Source: Cysteiniphilum sp. JM-1 (lineage in GTDB: Bacteria > Pseudomonadota > Gammaproteobacteria > Francisellales > Francisellaceae). Taken from it: 64,000 nucleotides of DNA. The notes under the pieces are model-generated. The model made no database searches. It was not told where the DNA came from and worked only from the letters and a program-made list of their open reading frames with translations. The stretch's first letter is position 1. Every line of letters starts with the position of its first letter. The DNA is taken from contig NZ_VXKS01000010.1 of the NCBI RefSeq assembly GCF_008711525.1, positions 43,255-107,254 of the forward strand, given 5' to 3'. Below, one piece after another: positions 33,888 through 41,380 of the stretch. Position numbers and translations under genes: made by a program.

Positions 33888-36590
33888 CTAGAAGTAACTC
33901 ACACGACAAACAATCGCAAACTCACAATACTGACAACTTGCCGCTGAGGGCGTTAGCATCGACTCACCTGCAACGAAACCTGACATTTGCTCATCCAATT
34001 GTCTTTGCCAATAGTGTTTTAATGCCGTGTAATTTTGTGGCGCATCTTCAGATATTTTTTTGGCAGGATACGCTTTTGGTTCGCCTTCTTGTATCCAATC
34101 ATCAATGCTTGAGATACTTTGCAAGCCAATCTTAGCACCATTTACTGTCGCAACTGCCACGGCATCAGCATTTTCATAGATGGCATATAATGGCAATTGC
34201 GACTCAGTAATCGGTGATTTCAGTAAATCACTAATTTGATAACTTTTAGAAGTTTTATAATCAATGACCACGGTATGATTGTCTTTAAGTCGATCAATTC
34301 GATCTAAACGTAGCTTAAGTGTCACCCCTGCAATCGTGCATTTGAGCTCTTTTTCAAGTGCTAAGATCTCAAACGGCTCTTGGCGTGATTTTTCATAGTC
34401 AAGCCATTGTATGATCACCTCTTGCAGACGCATGATCTCAACTTCTTTAATAAGTTGTGGCAGCATATTGATTAATGCCACATGCATATTTAATGCTGAT
34501 TGGAGATGTTGCGCTACTTTTTCAATTAATATATCTCTTGATACCTTAGTTAAGTTGTCAGATGTTCTTAACTCACGCCAAATCTGCTCTAATACATGAT
34601 GGATAATCACACCTTTCTCAAGTGCTGATAATATTGGCTTATGCGCTTTATCGGCATCTAGGTGCAACCGATGAATCAATGCCGCGCGATACGGACATTC
34701 AGCAAAGTTTTTAAAAACTTGCGAGCCACCTTTGAGTGTTTGACAAGCTTCAGTTGTCATAGCTTGCAGTGAACTGTCTTCAAATACATTAAAGTGAACC
34801 TCATCATTCTTGTTATAATCAAGCTTTGTGTGATCATAGTCAATTGCAGCTAATCCCATCAGTAAAGGTGAGCACATTTGTATTTTTTCATCATTTAATA
34901 AGGCATAGCTAAAATGAATATGTTTCGCCTGTTTAGTTAAGCGCTTGGTAATGGTTTTGGCAAACTGAAGCTCTCGCTCGACACTGGAATGTGGCATCGA
35001 GTATGATCTTTGCAATGACAAAGGCAAATAAGGATTCATATTGGCAAGACTTGGCCAGTTACTATCATTCATGCGTATCACAAACAGATGATCAAAATAA
35101 ACTTCGGTTGCCTCAAGCATCCCTAGGATATGCACGCGTGGATTCGTTGTCGTTTCAGTTTGAAAAAGCATGTTACTGGCTAATGTTTGTAACTCTATTA
35201 ACCACTGATTAAACTCAAGCTTAATCTCTAAGCGCGTTAACATAATAAGCTTATTAAGCAGCTTATAAAACTGTGCCAACGCCTGATGCTCCATACTGGT
35301 AAGCTTGCAATGATCAAGATACCCAAGGATTGCAAGTGCCTCTTTTAGCTTTTCAATAAAAGTAAAGGCTGTGATTTTACCCTCTTGCCTATGCGATTTA
35401 TGGAAACGTAACATTTGCGTAATCACTTCCAATAAAACTGGATCACAATCATCAGTAAATAACTTAAGTTTAACCAACTTAGCAAACTCAATGGATTCAG
35501 GGACTTTTGATTTAAGAGATTGCAGCTTTTGATATCTTTGAGTTTTGAAATCAGCGTGCCCTTTAAGATAGCTTGAGCTTATCATCAATTTCATATCATC
35601 ATAGCTTAGCGTTTTGCTCATCTTAAGCCATAGCATCAGCTGATAAACAATGCCTTGATACAATAAACTTTCGCCACTTGATATGGTATATTCACGCGCA
35701 CTGTTATCTAACAGTGGATTTTGTTTGACTTCAGTTGCAATAAAATACTGATCAAAGGCATCAATCAAAGTACTAAATTGCGTCTGTAAATCTGGCACAA
35801 TCACGCCAATTGTTGCTTGTGGTTTGCTTTGGATTAATTCAAAGACAGCTTTAGCAACTTTTTGAATCTCCAGTTGATCCTCAAGATATTCGGTTATCTG
35901 CAGCTTGCTTTTTGTATTGATTAAAGTCCAATTATCTATCGTAATATCAAGCTTAGATACGCAATACGCAAAAAGCGCCTCCATTTGCGGTGTTACGGTA
36001 TCAAAACCAACTAGGATAATTTTCTGATAATCCAAATGCTCAAACGTCTTCACTAATACCTCATGCTTTGCCAAAAGCGCTGTGATCAGACATGATTTAT
36101 CTATCCAGTTATGCTCAGTCAAGGTGTTTTGATAGCGCTCGATCCAACGCAAAAACAAACGAACATTCTTATTTGCTGTTTCATTCTCAAGTGCTTTAAC
36201 ATCCAGATTCCATTGTTGTAATAGTTGCCATGCACCCAGTACGAGCTTTGCCTGCTGCGCATTGGGCATAAAAACATCCGCATCATCCTTAAGAAAGCTC
36301 AATAATAAAAAGCGTGCCTCATCATCGCTGATTAAGTTAGGCAACGCATGATCAATCATTTGTGCATGCGCATATAAGGCGTCAACGAACCCATCAAAAC
36401 TCATACAAACATCACGCAATACGACATATTGTTGCTTATTGCGCACATAGTCTAAATACATTGCCGTTAAATGATCTTTTAGGCGAGTGTTTGCCGTAAT
36501 GATAATGGTTTTGTTATCAATCTGATTTAATAACCCAAGATAATGACTAATATCTTTATCACCATTTAATTGTTTGTATGCATCAAGCAT
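33888..36590 (-). CDS. AddB/RecB-like PD-(D/E)XK exonuclease (putative DNA repair protein)
   Basis: 900 residues. An inactivated helicase-like N-terminal region is followed by a C-terminal nuclease domain (about 650-900). A lone Cys in FKNFAECPYRAALIHRL plus the C-terminal CQYCEFAIVCR make the four-Cys pattern of an AddB-type 4Fe-4S staple. Nuclease motifs: LRLDRIDRL and VVIDYKTSKSY. No Walker A is evident at the N-terminus. It resembles the family annotated as probable DNA repair protein, which normally sits beside a UvrD-like helicase; no partner is adjacent here. Its start overlaps the uspA stop by eight bases. Confidence 0.78.
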   Translation of the reverse strand: MLDAYKQLNGDKDISHYLGLLNQIDNKTIIITANTRLKDHLTAMYLDYVRNKQQYVVLRDVCMSFDGFVDALYAHAQMIDHALPNLISDDEARFLLLSFLKDDADVFMPNAQQAKLVLGAWQLLQQWNLDVKALENETANKNVRLFLRWIERYQNTLTEHNWIDKSCLITALLAKHEVLVKTFEHLDYQKIILVGFDTVTPQMEALFAYCVSKLDITIDNWTLINTKSKLQITEYLEDQLEIQKVAKAVFELIQSKPQATIGVIVPDLQTQFSTLIDAFDQYFIATEVKQNPLLDNSAREYTISSGESLLYQGIVYQLMLWLKMSKTLSYDDMKLMISSSYLKGHADFKTQRYQKLQSLKSKVPESIEFAKLVKLKLFTDDCDPVLLEVITQMLRFHKSHRQEGKITAFTFIEKLKEALAILGYLDHCKLTSMEHQALAQFYKLLNKLIMLTRLEIKLEFNQWLIELQTLASNMLFQTETTTNPRVHILGMLEATEVYFDHLFVIRMNDSNWPSLANMNPYLPLSLQRSYSMPHSSVERELQFAKTITKRLTKQAKHIHFSYALLNDEKIQMCSPLLMGLAAIDYDHTKLDYNKNDEVHFNVFEDSSLQAMTTEACQTLKGGSQVFKNFAECPYRAALIHRLHLDADKAHKPILSALEKGVIIHHVLEQIWRELRTSDNLTKVSRDILIEKVAQHLQSALNMHVALINMLPQLIKEVEIMRLQEVIIQWLDYEKSRQEPFEILALEKELKCTIAGVTLKLRLDRIDRLKDNHTVVIDYKTSKSYQISDLLKSPITESQLPLYAIYENADAVAVATVNGAKIGLQSISSIDDWIQEGEPKAYPAKKISEDAPQNYTALKHYWQRQLDEQMSGFVAGESMLTPSAASCQYCEFAIVCRVSYF

Positions 36591-37014
36591 TTTTTAGAAT
36601 AACCACATCACACGGTGCATTATTAGAAATCTTGCTTGCAACTGAGCCCATGCGCCCAAAAACGCCATGGTGGTGACCGTTGAGAATCAAAAGATCGATG
36701 TTTTGTTTCTCGATATATTCAATAATGCCATCTGCCACAGAATCCGCATCAATCACTTTGCAGATTACATGATCATGTTTGGCAATATTTGCAGTAACTT
36801 CAGTAAACTTCTGTGTCAGGCGATCCTTAATTAACTGATTAGGGGTTTTCTCTGAAATACCTGCGCCATAGCCATAGTCAAAAACGGTTTTATGGACACT
36901 GATAACATGCAGCTTCGCTTTTTTGGTTTTAGCATAATCAACCAAATGATCCAATACTTTTGCCACATCATCATTGGCATCAATTGCATAAATAATATTT
37001 TGGTATTCAAACAT
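36583..37014 (-). CDS. Universal stress protein, UspA family
   Basis: 143 residues with the alpha/beta fold of UspA: N-terminal IIYAIDANDDVAKVLDHLVDYAKTKKAKLHVISV and C-terminal LLILNGHHHGVFGRMGSVASKISNNAPCDVVIL, matching the ATP-binding glycine-rich segment of the family. The two flanking Gly and a Ser at the G(S/T) position are kept. AGGAG six bases upstream of the ATG supports the start. Probably co-transcribed with the downstream AddB-like nuclease gene, as the two overlap by eight bases. Confidence 0.88.
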   Translation of the reverse strand: MFEYQNIIYAIDANDDVAKVLDHLVDYAKTKKAKLHVISVHKTVFDYGYGAGISEKTPNQLIKDRLTQKFTEVTANIAKHDHVICKVIDADSVADGIIEYIEKQNIDLLILNGHHHGVFGRMGSVASKISNNAPCDVVILKNA

Positions 37015-37099
37015 TCATATCTCCTTTTAGTTGCGCTCATTTACACTCTATTCCGACCTTGGGATTAAGGTCAAGCGAATACTTTACAGGAATGAACCT

Positions 37100-37128
37100 T
37101 TTTACTTCAATTTAATTTTAGCTACAAT
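37100..37128 (+). promoter_or_regulatory. Putative sigma-70 promoter of the acyl-CoA synthetase gene
   Basis: TTTACT at 37100-37105 and TACAAT at 37123-37128 are separated by 17 bases, 51 bases before the ATG at 37180. Both hexamers differ little from consensus TTGACA and TATAAT. Found by eye only. Confidence 0.45.
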
Positions 37129-37179
37129 ATCCTTGTTTTGTGCTTTAAATCAATTTAAAAAATTAAAAAAGGAAAAGCC

Positions 37180-39246
37180 ATGGATAAGGATTTAGATTTT
37201 TTATGTAATACACCATTAACAGCTGATATAAATGCTATCAAACAACTGCTTATAAGCAAATTATCACCTCAGAAAAAATGGCAACAACTAACACAACACC
37301 ATTTAACACCCGATTTTCCTTTTGATATTCATTATAAGCTATATCACCTTTGTTATGCTAAGAGCGAATTTAAACCGATTTGGTTGCCAGATAGTGAAAC
37401 AATGAAAAGTAGCTACTTAGGCAAATGGATTAATCAGCTTAATTTTTCCGATGTTTCACAGTTTTATCAATACAGCATTGAAGCCCCTCAAGCTTTCTGG
37501 GGACAAGCAATTGCTGATTTAAATTTACCTTTTAGTAAAAAGCCAACAGCAAGCTTTGATATGTCATTATTCCCCTACACGCCAACATGGTTGCCAGGTG
37601 CTTCTTTTAATATTGCTGGTTGTTGTATTGATGTTGAAGATGATCTTGCGATGAAGCCTGCGATTATTTATAAAGGGATGCGTTATGGTAAATATACCGA
37701 TCAAACAATAAATTATACCGAGCTCAAAGACTTGGTACTTACAATTGCTCAAGGGCTTAAACATCATTATCAATTAAGCCCAAAGGATACTGTTGCCATT
37801 ATTATGCCGATGAATATTGAGGCAGTGGCAACTTACTTGGCTGTTATCTATCTTGGTGCGAGTGTTGTTTCAATTGCCGATAGCTTTTCCGAGAATGAAA
37901 TCAATAAACGGCTTAGTATTAGCAATTGCAAACTCGTAGTAACACAAGATGTAATCACTCGCGGCAATAAAACGCTTGAACTCTATCAAAAGATTATGAG
38001 CTGTCAGGTTTCATCAATTATCTGCTTAAACACTAAAAATCAAGGTGTCAACTTACGCGTTAATGACATGTCTTTTGATGATCTGTTAACTCCAAATAAC
38101 ACAAATATAATGCTTGATCCTTATCTACATAATGCGCAAGGTGTTATTAATATTTTATTCTCATCAGGCACAACAGGCACACCAAAAGCCATTATTTGGG
38201 AGCAAAGCACGGCACTTAAAGCAGCAACCGATGCCAAGCTTTATATGGATACTAACAAAGAAGATATCTGGGCATGGCCAACCAATCTTGGCTGGATGAT
38301 GGGGCCGTGGCTTGTATTTGCGGTGTTTTTAAATCGAGCAACGATGGTATTAACTGAAGATTTGCCGACTTCACTTGAATTCGCCCAGTTTATTGAAAAA
38401 ACTCAAGTCACTAAACTGGGTGTGATTCCAAGTATCGTTAACGCATGGCGCACTCATGCCGTGCTTGAAGAAGTTAATTGGCAGCATATTAAGCTCTTTG
38501 CCAGCACTGGTGAATCCTCCAATGTTGAAGATATGTTTTATCTATCATTACATGCCGGCTATAAACCGATTATAGAATACTGTGGCGGCACTGAGATTGG
38601 TGGTGCTTATATCAGCTCAACACTATTGCAGGCAAATGTCCCTTCCCAGTTCTCACAAGTATGTTTTGGTATTGAGCTTAAGCTTTTGGATGAGAAGCAG
38701 CACATTTTGCCACAAAACACTGTGAGTGTTGGTGAAGCTGCATTAAGTTCTTGTGCATTAGGCTTATCCAATCGTTTATTAAATGCTGATAACAATGATA
38801 TATATTATCGTGATATGCCATCTTATAACGATATACCATTACGTCGACATGGTGATTTATTAAAGCGCACAGCCTATGGCTATTACCGCTCATTGGGACG
38901 TGCTGATAACACCATGAATTTAGGTGGAATTAAAACCTCAAGTGCTGAGATTGAGCAAGTGCTTTTAAATTTAGCGCATATTTATGAGCTCGCTGCAGTG
39001 GCAGTTAATGATGAAGTTGAAGGAATATCTAAACTCGTTATTTATGTTGTACCAACAGCACAAATGGATCTTTGTCAGTTAAAATCACAAATGCAAACAT
39101 TGCTTAAAGAGCATTTAAATCCATTGTTCAAAATAAATGATGTTATTTTAATTGAAAAACTGCCAAGAACAGCAAGCAACAAGGTGATGCATCGTGAATT
39201 AAAAGCGCATTATGCGCAATATTGTCAAAATAGTCCGTGTTGCTGA
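37180..39246 (+). CDS. AMP-forming acyl-CoA synthetase, AAE17/18-like
   Basis: 688 residues of the ANL superfamily. P-loop ILFSSGTTGTPKA, adenine-binding IEYCGGTEIGG, RHGDLLKRTAYGYYRSLGRADNTMNLGGIKTSSAEIEQVL in the A5-A8 region, and C-terminal LPRTASNKVMHRELK with the catalytic Lys of A10. The segment WAWPTNLGWMMGPWLVF and STGESSNVEDMFYLS closely follow the pattern of plant peroxisomal AAE17/18 proteins. An N-terminal extension of about 100 residues (ACAS_N-like) is present. It activates a carboxylic acid with ATP and CoA; the acid is not known. Convergent with ftsZ across a palindromic repeat. Confidence 0.8.
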   Translation: MDKDLDFLCNTPLTADINAIKQLLISKLSPQKKWQQLTQHHLTPDFPFDIHYKLYHLCYAKSEFKPIWLPDSETMKSSYLGKWINQLNFSDVSQFYQYSIEAPQAFWGQAIADLNLPFSKKPTASFDMSLFPYTPTWLPGASFNIAGCCIDVEDDLAMKPAIIYKGMRYGKYTDQTINYTELKDLVLTIAQGLKHHYQLSPKDTVAIIMPMNIEAVATYLAVIYLGASVVSIADSFSENEINKRLSISNCKLVVTQDVITRGNKTLELYQKIMSCQVSSIICLNTKNQGVNLRVNDMSFDDLLTPNNTNIMLDPYLHNAQGVINILFSSGTTGTPKAIIWEQSTALKAATDAKLYMDTNKEDIWAWPTNLGWMMGPWLVFAVFLNRATMVLTEDLPTSLEFAQFIEKTQVTKLGVIPSIVNAWRTHAVLEEVNWQHIKLFASTGESSNVEDMFYLSLHAGYKPIIEYCGGTEIGGAYISSTLLQANVPSQFSQVCFGIELKLLDEKQHILPQNTVSVGEAALSSCALGLSNRLLNADNNDIYYRDMPSYNDIPLRRHGDLLKRTAYGYYRSLGRADNTMNLGGIKTSSAEIEQVLLNLAHIYELAAVAVNDEVEGISKLVIYVVPTAQMDLCQLKSQMQTLLKEHLNPLFKINDVILIEKLPRTASNKVMHRELKAHYAQYCQNSPCC

Positions 39247-39296
39247 AGAAGTTTATTAACTGAGGTTACGCACTTTAGAAAAACCATGATTGCATA

Positions 39297-39409
39297 AACA
39301 CCCCGTCAGCCTACGGCTGCCACCCCTCTTGCAAAGAGGGGAATTGGGCGACCGTGATTTTAATTCCCCTCTTTGCAAGAGGGGTGCCGAGCTTGCGAGG
39401 CGGGGTGTT
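39297..39409. repeat. 113-bp palindromic repeat element with nested inverted arms
   Basis: Outer arms AACACCCCG (39297-39305) and CGGGGTGTT (39401-39409) flank two perfect 25-base inverted arms at 39321-39345 and 39362-39386, whose core is a CCCCTCTT-GCAA-AGAGGGG hairpin in each orientation. The GC content is much higher than the flanks. It lies between the convergent acyl-CoA synthetase and ftsZ, 29 bases from the ftsZ stop. It resembles dispersed CCCCTCTTTGCAAGAGGGG-type elements, and the stable hairpins could act as a terminator for either gene. Confidence 0.88.
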
Positions 39410-39437
39410 GAAATAGCAAAAGTCGTAACTCAAGTTA

Positions 39438-40523
39438 TTAATTATCTTCTGGATTTGCTTTACGCGCCAAGGTTTGCCCTTCGGTTAAGCTACTTTGGTT
39501 AGATTGAGTCTGTGTTTTTACCTGACGAATCGTGTTGTAGCGTTCAGTGGTGACATCAACATCAAAGCCAGTTGCAATAATCGTGATATCGACATTATCA
39601 CCCATATCTTCTTTGATGGAGGTGCCGATAATAACTGGCGCGTCAGGAGATGCAATCTCTGCCACACGATCACCTAACTCGGTGAATTCACCTAAAGAAA
39701 TATCATTACTAGAAGTAACACATACCAATAAACCTTTGGCATCTTTCAGTTCAATGTCTTCTAACAAGTCACAAGAAACCGCCTTGTCAACCGCTTTTAA
39801 AATACGATCTTCACCACCGGCGTGCCCCGTGCCAATTACTGCCAAACCAGGAGACGCCATAACTGTTTTCACATCCGCAAAGTCAACGTTAATGTGACCA
39901 GGGGTACGAATAATTCCAGTCATTGATGACATCGCATTAAAAAGCACATCATTAGCAGCGTGGAAAGCTTCCATTAGCGTTGTTCTGTCCCCCAATGATT
40001 TACGTAATTTATCATTCGGAATAACGATCAAGGAATTGACATGCTCTTGAAGTGCTGAAATACCTTGTCTAGCAACAACCTCGCGACGTCGCCCTTCAAA
40101 TGAAAAAGGTGTCGTTACCACGCCCACTGTCACAATACCTTTGCGTTTTGCAACTTCAGCAATAACACCAGCAGCCCCCGTACCAGTACCGCCGCCCATG
40201 CCTGCAGTAATGAATAACATATCACAGTTAGCAATAGCTTCTTCAATATGATGCATGCTCTCTTGTGCTGCTTTAAGACCGACCTCAGGATTGGCTCCGG
40301 CACCTAGCCCTTTGGAAATAAACTCACCAATTTGCACTTTATGTGGTGCTAAATTTTTATCAAGCGCTTGCTTATCAGTATTCATCGCATAAATTTGCGC
40401 ACCTTGCAGCCCTTTTTCCACCATGTAACTGACAGCATTGCCGCCGCCGCCACCAACACCGATTACTTTAATACGACCATGTTCAAAACCACTTGAATGT
40501 TGTTCTTGATCTAAACTTGCCAT
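39438..40523 (-). CDS. ftsZ: Cell division protein FtsZ lacking a recognisable C-terminal tail peptide
   Basis: 361 residues. GTP-binding tubulin signature GMGGGTGTGAAGVIAEVAKRKG, N-terminal IKVIGVGGGGGNAVSYM, T7-loop region NVDFADVKTVM and the polymer core to about residue 325 are intact. FtsZ polymerises at midcell to form the Z ring. The end is RYNTIRQ..., a Gln/Ser/Thr linker and ARKANPEDN, with no DIPxFLR-like conserved C-terminal peptide, which in other species binds FtsA, ZipA and MinC. AGGAGA six bases before the ATG supports the start. ftsQ and ftsA are not adjacent, so the gene is outside the usual division cluster. It may be a second paralogue. Confidence 0.9.
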   Translation of the reverse strand: MASLDQEQHSSGFEHGRIKVIGVGGGGGNAVSYMVEKGLQGAQIYAMNTDKQALDKNLAPHKVQIGEFISKGLGAGANPEVGLKAAQESMHHIEEAIANCDMLFITAGMGGGTGTGAAGVIAEVAKRKGIVTVGVVTTPFSFEGRRREVVARQGISALQEHVNSLIVIPNDKLRKSLGDRTTLMEAFHAANDVLFNAMSSMTGIIRTPGHINVDFADVKTVMASPGLAVIGTGHAGGEDRILKAVDKAVSCDLLEDIELKDAKGLLVCVTSSNDISLGEFTELGDRVAEIASPDAPVIIGTSIKEDMGDNVDITIIATGFDVDVTTERYNTIRQVKTQTQSNQSSLTEGQTLARKANPEDN

Positions 40524-40907
40524 CGTTTCTCCTAAAACTTTTCCCTTAACTAAAAACGCTTATAGTATATACGTAAATACGCTAAAATAACGATATTTCT
40601 GCGCTTTCATGCAAAAATCTTTCGTAAATAAAAGAAATTGGCTAAGACTAAATGCTCACCCACAAGTGCTCACCGTACCCTGAGCGTAAGTCGAAGGGTA
40701 GCTTGGGAAAATCATACTTGATAAAGGCTTCGACTTACGCTCAGCCAACGCTTACACAATCAAAGTGGGCAGGAATATGGTCATAGCCCAGAAATTTAGC
40801 ATAAATTATTTTTTGCACCGTGTATTTGCTTTTCTCATATATTGATAATGAATGATTTATGTTACACTGCGATTCAAGTAAGTTTTCTAGATGATGGGAA
40901 TTTTTTC
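40524..40907. other. 384-bp divergent intergenic region between ftsZ and phaR
   Basis: It contains the ftsZ RBS (AGGAGA), AT-rich sequence with TATACT-like hexamers toward ftsZ, and a long inverted repeat at 40680-40744. The 22 codons in frame ahead of phaR lack a good RBS, so I exclude them. No ORF or RNA gene was recognised here. Confidence 0.6.
40680..40744. repeat. Inverted repeat with 17-bp perfect arms
   Basis: CTGAGCGTAAGTCGAAG at 40680-40696 is the exact reverse complement of CTTCGACTTACGCTCAG at 40728-40744, with a 31-base loop. It is GC-richer than the flanks. CTGAGCGxAGTCGAAG-type dispersed elements are seen in many bacteria. Position between two divergent genes makes a terminator role unlikely. 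Confidence 0.85.
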
Positions 40908-41378
40908 ATGGAGAAGCAATACGATAAAAACGAAGTTAGACTCATTAAGAAGTACCCCAATCGGCGTTTGTATGACACTCAAGACAGTTGTTATATTACC
41001 GCAGAAGGTGTACACAAACTGATTATTGAGCATGAAAATGTCGTTGTCGTTGAGAATAAAAGTGGCAAAGATATCACTCGTAGTGTACTCATGCAGATTA
41101 TTAACGATCTTGAGGAAACGAGCCCTCGACAGATGTTTAGTAATGAATTTTTGGCACACATTATTAAATCTTATGGCACCGATATGCAAAATACGCTGGT
41201 GATGTGTTTTAATAAAACACTGGATTTATATCTAGGACAAAAACACGCCACGGAAGCCATTTCCAAAAAATCAAATACTGCAATGTCACCAAGCGATTAC
41301 TTCAACACCACCGCAAGAGACAATATTAATCGTTGGCAAAAATCTTGGGATAATCTAAAAAGCTCAAAAAAGCCATAG
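40908..41378 (+). CDS. phaR: PHB/PHA accumulation regulator PhaR-like
   Basis: About 156 residues from the preferred ATG at 40908 (MEKQYDKNEVRLIKKYPNRRLYD). The N-terminal PHB/PHA DNA-binding domain is clear: RLIKKYPNRRLYDTQDSCYITAEGVHKLI. An accumulation domain follows at about 65-110 (DITRSVLMQIINDLEE). In other bacteria it represses phasin and PHA genes and binds PHA granules. No phaC, phaA or phasin gene is in the window. It ends two bases before the convergent fusion gene. Confidence 0.85.
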   Translation: MEKQYDKNEVRLIKKYPNRRLYDTQDSCYITAEGVHKLIIEHENVVVVENKSGKDITRSVLMQIINDLEETSPRQMFSNEFLAHIIKSYGTDMQNTLVMCFNKTLDLYLGQKHATEAISKKSNTAMSPSDYFNTTARDNINRWQKSWDNLKSSKKP

Positions 41379-41380
41379 TG

